A DNA stretch of 64,000 bases from Hawksworthiomyces lignivorus (GCA_002917075.1 NTMA01000045.1:233028-297027), one strand, 5' to 3'. Shown: positions 20,880 to 32,449, counted from the stretch's first letter. The notes: a model not told the origin generated them from the letters alone. Program-made: numbers and translations.

Positions 20880-23818
20880 TTCGATTGGCCCTAAAGAAGC
20901 CGAGAAGATGAGCACAAGATCAGGTCGATCTCAGGCGAGTCGCCTCTTCTCTCGCTATGCCTTTTGCACTTGGTTGTTGAATGTATATGGGGTGTGCTTG
21001 TCGCTAGGATTTCGGACGTCTTCTTGGATCAGGGCTCGGCAGAAATGGTAAGGCCACCTGGAGAGGGAGGGAGGAGAATGACCTGCTGTTTGGCAACATG
21101 ACTGCTGTTAGAGAGACGTCTTCCGCGGCAAAATGCCAATTCAATAGAACGAGAAAAGAGATAATCAAGTCAGGTCAAGTAGATTAAAAAAAAAAAAAAA
21201 AAGGGAATGCTTGAAAGTGAGCAGCAAACAGCCAGGGTGAAGAGAACGAAAAGGACTATAGAAGACGCAGCGAGTTCCAAATAAAATATGTGAACAACTG
21301 CGAGAGCGACAAGAAACAGAGAGAAAAAGAAAGGGCGGAAACGTCCAGCTTGTTGTGACAGAGACAAGCGTCCGCTCCAAAGGGGAAACGTAGACGAGAA
21401 TGAAGGAGGAATTGAGGATGCGAGTCGAGAGAACAGAGAAAAGAGACGGCTTCTGAAGAATGAAAAAGGCGAGAAAATAAGAAGTACAAGAGGCAGAGGT
21501 TGAGAAGAAGTAGACGCGGAGGAGAGGAAGGAGGAGCGTGAGACGAAGAGAAGTCTGATCAGAGCAGAACGAGGAGACAGGTTTTGATGGCAGAGCGGAG
21601 GAGGACGTAAAAGAAGAGCAAAAGGGCAGCAGAGACAAGAAGAAAGAAAGGAAGATGGGCCAGGGAAGAAAATAATGGAGGGGAGGAGGAGAAGGACGAG
21701 GAGGATGAGGAGGAAGAGAAGAAGAAACGAACAATTCTTTTTTTTGTTTTCTTTCTAGTTGGGGATGCAACGAAAAGAAAAGGCAGAGAAGAAGCAGATC
21801 AATCAGCTTCCTTGGAAATAAAAAATAATAATTGGACGAACCCAGTAAGAATACGAATGACGAAGCTGGACGTTGTCTGCGGGAGGGGAGGGGAGGAAAC
21901 CCTTTTGATGAGCCTCTTTTTTTTTTTTTTGTATTTGGATAGTTGTATGTGGTGAGAAAAGCGAAGCTGGAAAAGGTGAGAGACGAAAGAGAATAGGCAG
22001 ATCGCGGCGCGATGTGTTGTTACTGTAGGCCTATGCTTACGGGGAAAGGGCAGGTGCGGACTGCCGCCAGCCGCCAGCCGTAATAGTGGACTGTTAAATC
22101 GTATATACGCGTATGTACATATATGCACCCCTTCTCGTGTGCTGTATTGCTTCAAGACGAGCTAGTCCCAATAAGGCTTCAAGCAAGGAACACCGGTGCT
22201 TTTCCCGATCTGGCCTGCCGATTGGCTTGCTATATGGAGTTAGGCGTGGGTGCACCCATGCAGCAATGCATATTACTACCAGAAGTCGCTGTAATGTAGG
22301 GCATGGCATGGACATACGATCTGAAATGTTGTCTCTCCACTGTCTCGACCACAGGACTGCAGAGAAGCCGAGAAGATCTTATTTTGAAAGCAGTGTCTTC
22401 AGAGTTAATTGTTTTTGTCAATGTTTGCTCCAGTCAATAATTCTCTGGCAGAAGATGAGGCAGTTTCTGTCCTGCGTCCAGAATATGGCCAGTCGCTCTC
22501 TTAGAGACATACAGGCTTACAAGCCTAACCGAACCATATGAACATAACTACCTAGGGCCTGCTAGCCTGCTACTAGCTGGTGCTCAGCACTATTCCTTCT
22601 ACTGCTTACTGCCAGCATTCCAGTGCATGCTGCACACCAACATGACTGCTGTGCCTCGCTAAGCCTACCCGCTGCCAGCTCCTTCTGTGGCTCTCTGCAC
22701 TTTGCCAGCCATCACGTGTGTACAGTACCACAGTACTACTACTCAGCAGACCAGGCCCTGACGCCAACGTGCATCGTCTCCTCTTTTTCCCCCTTCTCTC
22801 TCTCTTGACACACTCTGAGTCTACCTTCACTCTCTCGCACTCTCGCACTCTCGCACTCGCTCACACTGTCTCTCACTGTCTCCTCTCTCTCTCTCTCTCT
22901 CTCGCTTCGCTCAATTAGGCTACACAATACTCCGTTGCCTCTTAATTAATGGAATCGCCAGTCCAGATTCCTCGTCCCAATAGTTGATCCCTATTGCCCC
23001 CATTATTCCTCTTTACATCCATTATTCGCTCTCCGCTTCGCGTCGTCCATTTCTTCTCCTTGGCTCAAACCTCATTTCCATCTTCTCTACTACTACTCCG
23101 TACATATTACATATTACTCCTTTTTCATTTTTTTTTCCCCCTTCTTCTCTTGGCTCTCCTCCATCGAAAGCTTACTCACCTTTGCCAATCACACGATGTC
23201 GTTCTGAAACTCTTTGGCTTCCTTCTCTTTTCTCTTCTTTTCTCCATTCACTCCTTTTCTGCCTCTCCTCCTCCGCCTCCCCTCCTCTCCTCTGCTGTCC
23301 TTCTCCTTTTGATCCTGGCTTCGTCGGGTCCACCTCCCCTGTATAATCTAATATTAAGGTTGTTTTCGACAGCGTTTAGCTTCTTCGTTTCTCCCTTTCC
23401 CTATTACCTCCACCCTCGTCGTCTCTGTACAGATTACTACCTTGTCTATCTTTCTCTCCTCTTCCTCCGCTGCTAGCTTCCGGATCGTCCTCGACTCCCG
23501 ATCTGCAACGTCTGTATTCTTTGTTCATACTCTTTGTTCCTTGTTGAGAGGGTTGCTGGACCTCCTTCTGTTGTATCTATCTTATCTGCTGCCGGGATTA
23601 CGTGCTTTCTTCATTCCTTCTGCTTTCTTTTTCTTGCTACGGCTCCCTTCCTTGTCGACTTGTCTTAGTCGCATCCGGTGTCTCACACAAAAACGCAGAG
23701 AAGCAAGCACACCAGTTTGTTTGCTCTCCCTTGCCGGACCCCTCCAACTCAGCCCTTCTCGACAGCTTCGTCTTCTCTTCCTTAGCGCCCGCTCCCCCTC
23801 CGTCGATCACTCGTCGCG
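20880..23818. other. Divergent intergenic region with two long pyrimidine-rich leaders
   Basis: A 2.9 kb region without a supportable gene. From 21180 to 21750 the plus strand is almost pure purine, so the leftward Ars2 transcript would carry a pyrimidine-rich leader. From 22780 to 23818 the plus strand is strongly CT-rich, giving the rightward membrane protein gene a leader of about 1 kb. The middle, 21900-22780, is ordinary AT-richer sequence. Long open frames in the CT-rich parts are composition artefacts (Ser/Leu/Phe/Pro only). Confidence 0.5.
22829..22905 (+). repeat. TCTCGCAC tandem units followed by a CT microsatellite
   Basis: Three nearly perfect copies of an 8-bp unit (TCTCGCAC) are followed by CACTGTCTCT variants and an uninterrupted CT run of about 20 nt. 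They lie within the pyrimidine-rich leader upstream of the gene at 23819. Confidence 0.8.
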
Positions 23819-25366
23819 ATGGCTGCCCTCGGACCGGCCGCCTTGCTTGGCCGGCTGGCACAGGGACCGCCTCCTCCCGCGCCGACCGACATAAGCAACT
23901 TCATACTCCCTCCGCCGGCACCTCCACCACCAGGGAACATGCCCCCGATAGAGCCAGCACCTGCCGCTGCCGGCGGTGCCTTCTCCATCCAGACGATCGG
24001 CGTCGACATCCCCACCGGCCTCCCCGCCGTGCCGACCTCGCCCAACAACCAGAACGCAGCCGTCGTCGAGATCACCATGACGCCGCCCACGCCAACGCCA
24101 ACAGCCGCACCGTCGCCTCCGCAGGGCAACGGCGAAGAAGAGCAGGGCAGCGCGCAGGGCCCCGGCCACCCGAGCACGCCCGGCGAGTGCCGCCTCATGG
24201 GCCCCTTTGCCATCTTCGTGCAGCTGGGCCTCGGCGGCCTCGCCCTGCTGTCGCTCGTCTACAAGCGCTGGCGCGAGCGGCCCCAGCGGCCCGTCAAGAT
24301 CTGGTTCTTCGACGCCTCCAAGCAGGTCTTCGGCTCCGTGCTCGTCCACGTCGCCAACGTCTTCATGTCGCTGCTGACCTCGGGCCGCTTCTCCATCAAG
24401 ATCGAGCCCATCGTCGTCGCCCTGCTGCGCCGAGATGGAGCGGACGGCGCTGCCGCCCAAGATCCATACGTCCCGAATCCGTGCTCCTTCTACCTCCTCA
24501 ACCTGGCCATTGACGTATGTCTTCTTTTCTCTTTTTGCTCTGAACGTTGTATATCTGTGTACATATTCCGCTAACTTGCTCTCTCTGCGCTCCAGACTAC
24601 TCTCGGCATCCCCATCCTGATCTTCCTCCTCCGCCTAACCACCGCCATCGTCTCCTACACGCCCCTGGGCCAGCCGCCCGAGTCCATCCAGTCCGGCAAC
24701 TACGGCCACCCGCCAAACGCCTTCTGGTGGCTCAAGCAGAGCATCCTCTACTTCTGCGGCCTCTTCGGCATGAAGCTCTGCGTCCTCATCATCTTCCTCA
24801 CCATGCCCTGGATCTCCCACATCGGCGACTGGGCCCTCAGCTGGACCGCCGGCAACGAGCAGCTGCAGATCGTCTTCGTCATGATGCTCTTCCCCCTCAT
24901 CATGAACGCCATGCAGTACTACATCATCGACAGCTTCATCAAGGAGCAGCCCACCCACCACCACCACCACCACCACGCCCCCCAAGTCCACCGCGACGGC
25001 GGCGGCCTCTACGACCACCTGTCCGACAGCGCCGACGATGAGGACTCGGCTGGCGAGGACTCGGAGGAGTTTGACGTCTACAGCCCGCGCACTGCCGATA
25101 GCCGCCGCCGGTCTGAGGTGCTGTCGCGCCAGGCAGACGACGGCACGCTCAGCGGCGGGGCGAAGGCTTCTCAGTCGGGCGACGCTGCCGGCGCCGGCGG
25201 TGCCGCGGCGGCCACCCCAACGGTCACGCCCGACCTCGACTACGACCCCAAGTTCGACGACGACAGCCCCACCGTCATCGGCAGCAGCTCCAGCCGCCGG
25301 TCGCGGCACGGCTCGTCGGCGGCAGCGGCGGCAACCCTTCCCAAGGAGCTGTATCCGCACGAGTAG
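23819..25366 (+). CDS. Vacuolar/ER membrane protein, YPL162C / TMEM110 (STIMATE) family
   Basis: Exons 23819..24514 and 24596..25366 encode 488 aa. The first 120 residues are Pro/Ala-rich and probably disordered. The conserved core follows: ECRLMGPFAIFVQLGLGGLALLSLVYKR (first helix), KIWFFDASKQVFGSVLVHVANVF, the pair NPCSFYLLNLAID and TTLGIPILIFLL across the intron, WWLKQSILYFCGLFGMKLCV, and a last helix with MMLFPLIMNAMQYYIIDSFI. This pattern identifies the YPL162C / TMEM110 family. The yeast member lies in the vacuolar membrane, and the animal member STIMATE regulates ER-plasma-membrane calcium junctions. A His7 run after the last helix precedes an acidic Ser-rich tail with several likely phosphorylation sites. 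The start codon is the first ATG in frame and follows a very long pyrimidine-rich leader. The function in fungi is unknown. Confidence 0.87.
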
Positions 25367-26098
25367 CTTCTGGAGAGTGGGAAAATAGACCTGCCTCTGC
25401 CAGGAGATCTCTGGTTTCTGAGGCTTTGTCGTCTTTGGCATACAGGCTCGCTCGAACCTCTCATAACGGCGTTTTTCGTGTTTCTTGTTTATTTCATTGG
25501 GTATTATTCGGCATTTCCACACTCGCTCATCCAACCAAACACACAACCCGCAAAGCACCCATGGCATAATAGATACCATTCTTTGTTTTTTTTTTGCTTT
25601 TCCTTTTCTCCTTCATCTGCGTCCCTTGGCAAACCACAGAGACGTATAGTTGCATATACCAGCTCTTTTTTTCTTGGATAGCATCATACTTTGGGTGGAA
25701 GGGCCCGTAGTCCTACTTCTTTTTTTGCCGTCTGTTCTTTTTTTGGCAGTCCCCCTTCGCAAGGAGTTCCCGTCAGCCCCCTGGGTGCTGTTTTCTTTTG
25801 TTTCTTCTGGGTTAAATATACACTATAGAAATAGGCAAAGCGTGGCTGAGTTTTTACACATGCCTTGGTCAAATATCCTTTACAAAATTCCTTTCGTATA
25901 TTTCGCTCTATCTGCTCCAATGCATGCTCGTGAAATCCAAATCGATCCCATGGTATCGCGTAAAACTCCATTGTGCTCCTCTTCGGAGGCCCCTTTTTTG
26001 CACCCCCACCCAGTAAAGACATGAATAGCGAATATCGTACACACAGAAAAAAGACACAATTATCTATATGCACCAACCCTAGCCCAGCCCATATCCTC
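25367..26098. other. Convergent 3' interval
   Basis: Spacer between the YPL162C-like gene (+) and palF (-), with T-rich runs on the plus strand near 25580-25600 and 25660-25740. It would hold both 3' UTRs. No gene is seen. Confidence 0.4.
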
Positions 26099-29000
26099 TC
26101 ACCGCTCGTACCGTGGCAACGGCTCCGCAGGTTCCGCGGCGCTGCCTCCGTGCGCCGCCGACGCCCCCGCGCCAGGCCCGTACGTGTAGTGCCGCCCGTA
26201 GCGGTCTTCGTCCGACAGGACAGGGGCGGTGGCTTCGGCGGCGGCGTCGTCTGCAGTTGGAGCAGAAGGCTGCGTGAGTGGCCCATACGCCGCGTCTAGC
26301 CTGCTGTGCGGATCCACTTCCTCGAGCATCGGTGCCGACGGACCTGCAGCAGCGTATCCGGAACTGCTGCCGCCATCTCCCATGCCGCTCGCCGTCAAGC
26401 TTGGCCTCCCCTCTTCGTAGGCGTCTTCTGGGAACTCGGGCGGAGCGCTCGCCTCCGCCAGCAGCCGTCGCCGCTCAAGCTCCTGCTTGTCTTCAGTGGC
26501 GGGCGGGAAGTGCGCGGGGGCGTGGGAGTAAGGGGAAGATGAATGCATCGACACAAATGGCGGCACAGACGGCGGCGCAGACGGTCCTGCAGCTGACGGT
26601 CCGGCGGATGGTCCGGCAAATGATCCGATAAATGATCCGGCAGACGGCTCGGCTGGAGGGAAGGCGGTCAAGTCGTCCAGGGTGGGCGCCGAGGGAGGGG
26701 CGTGCTCGTAGCCGTGGTAGTGCTGGCTGGGAAGATCGCCATTGGGCGCGGAGGGCGCGCCAGAGGCAGACGTGCTCGGTCCTGCCTCTCCAGGCTGGCC
26801 CGGCTGGCCCGGCTGGCTCGGCAGCAGCCGCTCTTCGGCACGGCGGATGCGCTCCTTTTCGGATAGATTTGGGTCGTCGCCGCTGCCGGCCACCATGGCG
26901 GGCGTGGGTACGTAGTGGGGCACCTGCCCAGAAGGCGCGGGATGGTGAGGGTCGTAGTGATGGTACGGGTGCGGGTTTGGCGCACTCGCGGCGCCGTTGA
27001 CGTTGTCGTAGTAGTCATAGCGGAGGCCGTGGTCGTCATAGTCCCGGTGCTGCCGGGGGTAGTCGTAGTATGGATGGCTCTGCTGCTGCTGCTGCTGCTG
27101 CGCATAGTGCTGCGGGTCTTTGCGGTCTTCCGGGTACAAGCTTGGCTTATTCGGCCCGTTGTACAGCTGCAGCGACGCCTGCAGTTCTCTCTGGTGCTGC
27201 TCTTGCTCCTGATAGAGCTGTGGCTGTTTCTGCTTCTGCTGCCGCGTCCCCCAGCCGCGCTGCCGGCTGCTGTCGGTCGTGCCGACGATCACCTCGAACG
27301 TGTCGAAGATGACACCCTTCTGGCGCCGCAGCATATCCGTGTCTAGCAGGTTGCTGCTGTTGCCGCCACGCCAGGCCGAGTTGCCCATCATCAGGACCGA
27401 GGGGTTGGTGCCGCCGCTCTCGTAGGGGTTGCCGAAGCCCGCAGGAGCGCCAGAGCTGCCGCTGCCGCCAGAGCCCGACTGCAGCAGGCCGGCCAGCTTG
27501 CCGCCCAGGTCGACGATGACCTCGAGCTGGTACCGGAAGCTGATCATGTCGCCCGGGACGCCCTTGATGGTGGGGAAGGCGTCCTCGGGCACGCGCACAG
27601 ACGCGGTGACGCTCGACTTGAGGGTGCGGTGGTCGATGATCAGCGGGCTAAAGGACTGCGAGAGGTCTTTGCGGAACATGCTGCAGGAGCCCGCAGACGT
27701 CAGCGAGAGGCCGCCGAGGCCGGTCTTGGACTTGGGGTAGTAGTTCTCGACGGCGCCGTTGCTCGCCCGCTGGTGGCGGTCCTTTTCTCTCTTCGCGTCG
27801 CTCTTGGCCTGCTGCTGCTGCTGCTTCCGCCTCTTCTTGTCTTCTTTCTCTGTCTGCTTCTTTTTCTTTTGCTGCTGCTGCACGTCGACAGGATCCCCGC
27901 TCGCGGTAATCTGCGTGCTGTGGTCCACGTGGTCTCCGTTTTGCTCGATATCATGCCATCGCCCGTCAGGGCGGACCTGCTCTTGCTGCTCGCTCGCGCT
28001 GCCGTGGCCGTTCTGCACCTGCTGCTCTTCCTCCTCTTCTTCGGCTATGCTCGTCCCTGCCGACGGAAACAGGGATTCCGGGGGGGCAGAGTCAATGCGA
28101 CCCTGGCGGTAGAGGGTGACAATAACGCCGTGCAAGCTCTTGATGCGCTTCACGTGCTGCACAGAGATGCGGACGGTGACAAAGTCGCCCGGCAGGCAGC
28201 CGCCCTTGAGGAGCTCCATGGTAGCGACGACGGTGTGGTCGTCGACGGCGCTGCTGACGGTGGAGGCGGCTGTCGTCGTCGGCGGCGTCATAGGTGCCTG
28301 GATCTGCAGATGTGGCCTGGACCGCAGCTGGTTGCTGGTCATGGTCGAGGAGGACGTGTTGGTGGTGGTGGTTGCGACGGTCGAGTGGCCTATGCTCAGG
28401 GCTGACTGCGACCCTGCCGGGCTTGCCAGGCGGCCCAGGCTCCCGCCGGACCCTGCGGCCCCGACCGTTGCTACGATACCAATGCCTCCGCTGCCTCCGC
28501 TGCCCCTGCTCCCGCCGCTTGTAGCGCTGTCGACACTGGTCTCGCTGATGATGTCAGTCGGCGCGGGGCTCTGTGGCTGCTGCGGCTGAGGGGGTGGGTG
28601 CGGCGCATGTCCAGAAGGAGACTCGTTCCGGTCGTCGGCGTTCTCCTCGCCCACCGCCGTCGAAGCTGTTGTCCCACGAGCGCTCTCGCGCAGCGAGCCG
28701 CGGTCGGACAATGTCGCGCTCTCATTCAGGTCGCTAGCGCCGCTCCCGCCGCCGGTCGACGCGAAGGATATAGTCGACATAGCGCCAGAGGGCGCGGCAC
28801 CTGACCCAGTTACGACAGTGGTGACTGTAAAGGTGCCACGGGTCGGAGGGGGCAGGGCAGCGTCCAAAGCAATCTGCTTGCGCTTCCTGGATCGTTTCGA
28901 GATGGGATTGAAATACCTGGAGCTCGGAATGGGCTTGGGGACGGTTCCGACATCCACTGGATTGACGAGATAGACTATGCGCTCGCAAGATTGAATTGGG

Positions 29001-30045
29001 GCAACGGTGGTCGGGCGGGTGAGCGTGGCCGTGATGACATAGGTGATGGAGCCGCGTCCAAACTAAACAGTCAGCAGAGAGGCAAGGCAGAGACAGAAGG
29101 AAAACGGGGACGGGGAGGGAGGAAGAACAAGCGACTCACATCGATGCTGCTGGGCAGCTCATGGGAAGGAAACTCGAGGTCGAAGTGGAACTGGTACTGT
29201 CCAGGCTCGAGGCGGCCGTCGCCGCTGAGGACCATCTCGTCGCGGAAAAGGAGGGCATGGCCATTGCCGAGATAGGAGGAGCGGTCGGAGATGGACGAGG
29301 TAGAGAGGCTGACGGCCCTGGACCTGGACCGCTTGGACTCGGTGACGGTGTCGGCGGGGAGAGCGGTGGTAGCGGATGCGCCGGGGTCCTTGAAGACGCG
29401 CACTAGGCCGCGCAGGGAGACGACCAGGTGGGTGATGCGCAGGGGTTTTACGACGACCAGGATGACGGCGCCCAGGACGTGGTCGCCGGCCTTGTGCTTG
29501 CGGTAGGGTTCGTCCGGGTTGATGTGGAAGTCGGCGACGCTGCGGGCTGGGGCGCGGAAAGGGAGGGCGAGGCGAGAGAGGAGCGAGCGTCGGCGGGGAG
29601 GCGGCCTGGGCGGAGAAGCGGATGCAGCCAGCTGGGGAGGAGGGACGGCTGTAGAGGCAGAGGATAGCGGGGAAGGTGGAGGCTGTGATGATGGTGCTGT
29701 CGAGGACACCGGTGGCTGCTGATGTTGCGGTGGTATTGGTGGTAATGGACGCTCATCTCTGCGTGGTCTAGAGTTCTCCTCCGCTGCATTCACATCCCCG
29801 GAGGGAGACGACGTTCTCTCCGGCCGTACCGCCCCTCCGGTTGCTGTTTCTGTTGTTGCTGCTGCTGCTGCTTCTGCTGTAGCTGTCGCCGCTTCCACGG
29901 TCAGCGCCGTAGCTGCTGCCGTCGCCGTCGCCGTCGTTGCGGAAGTTGATGATGATGCTCCAGACACGGAAGCCGACGGACGAAGCGGCGGGGCGGGAGC
30001 AGCAACAGGGATTGTCGACGGCGACGGCGAGCTGGAATGGCTCAT
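26099..30045 (-). CDS. palF: PalF/Rim8 arrestin-like pH-signalling protein
   Basis: Exons 30045..29140 and 29062..26099 (minus) encode 1289 aa, longer than the 800-900 typical of the family because of Ser/Ala/Gln/Pro-rich stretches. The arrestin N-domain starts near residue 190 (VADFHINPDEPYRKHKAGDHVLGAVIL, VKPLRITHLVVSLRG) and crosses the intron with FGRGSITYVITATLTRPTTV. The second half (GVIVTLYRQGRID, YPKSKTGLGGLSLTSAGS, FRKDLSQSFSPLIID) is diagnostic for PalF/Rim8. The protein links the 7-TM pH sensor PalH/Rim21 to ESCRT components so that PacC/Rim101 is processed at alkaline pH. The C-terminal tail (about 1070-1240) carries five copies of PSAP, the late-domain motif bound by Vps23/Tsg101. 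The first in-frame ATG at 30045 was chosen. A C16 run (sense strand) lies 26-41 nt upstream of it. Confidence 0.92.
26253..26755 (-). other. palF: PSAP late-domain motif cluster in the PalF tail
   Basis: Five PSAP tetrapeptides are encoded in frame, in the contexts GAPSAPNG (about 26740), PPSAPTLD (about 26690), AGPSAPPS (about 26580), AGPSAPML (about 26335) and TQPSAPTA (about 26260). PSAP/PTAP is the known ligand of the UEV domain of Vps23/Tsg101. Near matches such as AGPSAG also occur, so some copies may come from local Pro/Ser/Ala repetition. Confidence 0.8.
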
Positions 30046-30065
30046 CGGTCGATGCGGGCGATGTT

Positions 30066-30071
30066 GCCAAG
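30066..30071 (+). promoter_or_regulatory. PacC-type hexamer GCCAAG in the palF leader
   Basis: GCCAAG matches the PacC/Rim101 consensus GCCARG. It lies about 20 nt upstream of the palF ATG and abuts the poly-G run (plus strand). A second copy is at 30311..30316. A hexamer is expected by chance in a stretch of this length, so function is only a suggestion. Confidence 0.3.
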
Positions 30072-30086
30072 GGGGGGGGGGGGGGG
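30071..30086 (-). repeat. C16 homopolymer in the palF 5' leader
   Basis: Sixteen consecutive G on the plus strand, so C on the palF sense strand, ending 26 nt before the start codon. It lies outside the coding sequence if the ATG at 30045 is used. Confidence 0.9.
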
Positions 30087-30310
30087 AGGATTGTTCTTGG
30101 CAATCCAATCCTGGGACGATGCCTAGGTTGACGAAGCCGAGAGTGTGCGCGTCTCTCACTCTCTCTCACACTCTCTCTCTGTCTCTTGTCTCTCTCTGTG
30201 GATTTCTAGTGCATTTCTTCCGATGTTTGATAGAGAGAGTACTTGGGATTCGCGTCACAACAGTTCACAAAATGACAAAGGTGGCACAACAGTCGTAGAG
30301 GTAGTAAAAT

Positions 30311-30316
30311 GCCAAG
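30311..30316 (+). promoter_or_regulatory. Second PacC-type hexamer GCCAAG upstream of palF
   Basis: An exact GCCAAG about 265 nt upstream of the palF start codon. Rim101 is known to repress RIM8 in yeasts, so a feedback site is plausible but unproven. Confidence 0.3.
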
Positions 30317-30447
30317 GGACGCGGGTGTCTGCCGTTGCGGGATGCTGTTTGGGTGGTTTTTGAATTATTATTGTTATTGTTGTTCCATCTGGGGAACGAA
30401 GAAGTGTTGGTTCAAAGAAATCCAGCAGAGCCCGGCAGCTGTAGAGG

Positions 30448-30545
30448 TCGCGCTGGCGGCAGTGCTGGCAGTGCTGGCAGTGGTGCTGGTGCTAGCAGTG
30501 CTGGTGCTGGTGCTAGCAGTGCTGGTACTGGTGCTGGTGCTGGCC
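30448..30545 (+). repeat. Degenerate GCTGGTGCTAGCAGT tandem repeat
   Basis: About 100 bp of interleaved GCAGTGCTG and GCTGGTGCTAGCAGT units, about six copies of a 15-bp period with variants. It lies in the palF-cdc6 intergenic region. All plus-strand frames through it read as Ala/Val/Leu or Ser/Gly repeats, so it is probably non-coding. Confidence 0.8.
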
Positions 30546-31105
30546 TGCTGAGGCGTGTAGATGGTATTAATCAGTAAGTACGAATAGGGCAGGTGCATAT
30601 TCCGTACGTATAGTACAGAACACACAGCACAGGGCAGTGGCCACCAGCAATGTCGCAGAACCCATTATGGAAACGGAAACCGCTGTCGTAATCTTTCTAG
30701 TGGTAGTGGTGGGGAGGGGAGGAACGAATTGCCCGGCGGCTGAACGTTAGTTGGAAGGTGCGTCCCCCACAGCTGTGGGCCATGCTACGGAGCCCACGGG
30801 CAGTGCATTTCGCTTAGAACATATATTGTTGGCGCCAGCAGTCCTTTAATACTGTATTACTGTATTGTTCCTAAATTGCGGCCCTGGGCAAGCCTTTCAT
30901 GTGAGCCACCTAATAGTTAGCAAGCATCTCCAGTCTAGTTGCTCCGTATTGCCGTGCGGATTTCAAAGCAGACGGAGAGAGGCAGGCCAGCCAGGCTAGG
31001 CAAGCCAAACAAGCCAAACCAAATAGTCCTGTCCAAGCAGACCAAACAGACCAAGCAGAACAAGTAGATCGAACAGAGACATCAAAGCAAGCGACAACCC
31101 AACGC

Positions 31106-31145
31106 ACGCCGCCTGCGAGCGTCTCACGCCGCCTGCAAGCGTCTC
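31106..31145 (+). repeat. 20-bp direct tandem repeat, two copies
   Basis: Two adjacent 20-bp copies (31106..31125 and 31126..31145) differ at one base. A degenerate CAAGCAGACCAAA-type repeat lies just upstream (30990-31080). No gene is associated. Confidence 0.85.
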
Positions 31146-32449
31146 TGCAGCCAATGGCCAGGCCAGAGGTTCAGGTTCCAACCAGCAAACACACAGACGC
31201 TGTTTCTGGCGCCTCACTACCCCCTCTATATCCCTCCTATACGCGTAAGATGCCTCGCAAGCTTCAGGCGGTACGTGCGTCATATACTGTTATGCTACTG
31301 CTTTGTTTTGTTATGTTCTGCTGCATAGGTAGGTGTCTTATCTCTCCTTCGCCTAATACGGTTCTCTTGGATGTAACTTGCTCGTCGTGAGCTGTCTAGT
31401 CTGTACCGCAGCGACGCTGTAAGTGATGCTAGGCACTCTTAAGAGAATAGCGGGAATATCTCGGCCTCTCTGTTGATCAGCTTTATCGTCGTGCTTGCAC
31501 TTCGCCAGCATGCCGTGAAATGATGAGAGGGCCGCAAATTAGGGGAAAAGAAGCATAACGCAGGGTTTGCCTCTGGAAGCATCGGTCGTTCGCAAGCTCT
31601 ATCCACCTCCTCCATCAAGGCTGGAGAGAGGTTCGGCCAGTGTTTCACCAGCAAAACAGGTTCTCTCTTTTTCTGTTTCTCTTTTTTTTTGTCCAGCTTT
31701 TTTTTTTTTTTGTTTTGTTTTTACAGTCAACAACAAATTCTAATCCATGTCTTCCACGTCTTCCACGTCTTCCACAAGTCTTCTTGTTTCTTGTCCCTTC
31801 TGCTCTGCTCTCTGTGTTGTTTAGCCCCCTTGGCTGGCCGGTGTCTTCCCGTTTGATAGCCGTCTCACCCCCTCGACAAGGGCACACGCAAGGAACAAAC
31901 GAACCCCATAAAAAAAGGGCAGAGAGTGGAAAAAGTATAGGTACCACAAGAGTCCAGTTCCCACTCTGAGCTGTCACTTTCCTTCCGCTTTGCATCTTCT
32001 TCTCTTCCCCGTGTCTTGGCCGACTTAGCTTTTGCTTGGCTCTTTTTTTTTTTTTTTTTTCCCCCATCTTGGCATCCGGCTTGGTCTGGGCAGTTTCGGC
32101 ACGACAGTAGGACAATGAGGATGATGATGCAGTGTGGATTGGCCTTTGCTAAAACGCCAAGCTGTGAATCTATGAATGTATCGTACATATGCATACCCGA
32201 ACGAGGAAACAAAGAACAGCTCTGAGATGAATGACCAAGTAAAAAACAAAAAGTACAACAAAAAAGTACAAGCCATGCACTCCCAGATAATAGCCCACGC
32301 CGTATTACACCATACAAGAGTCGCCGATAACACCAGATGCTATATATAATGCGAGTTATTTTTTTTGTTTTGTTTCGCAACCCCCACCCCTAAGCAAGCG
32401 TGCATGCAAAATATGAAAACAAAGCAGCAGCAGCAGTCACGCGACCAAG

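Larger units (their letters stand above)
30046..32449. other. Intergenic region between palF and cdc6
   Basis: A 2.4 kb region with no supportable gene. It holds the palF upstream region (30046 onward) and the 3' side of cdc6 (to 32449). It contains several tandem repeats listed separately, T-rich runs near 31690-31720 and 32041-32060, and two GCCAAG hexamers near palF. Open frames here lack codon bias. Confidence 0.45.

Noticed and set aside
30046..30159. Upstream extension of the palF start
   Set aside because: The frame is open but holds no ATG, and it runs through the C16 tract.
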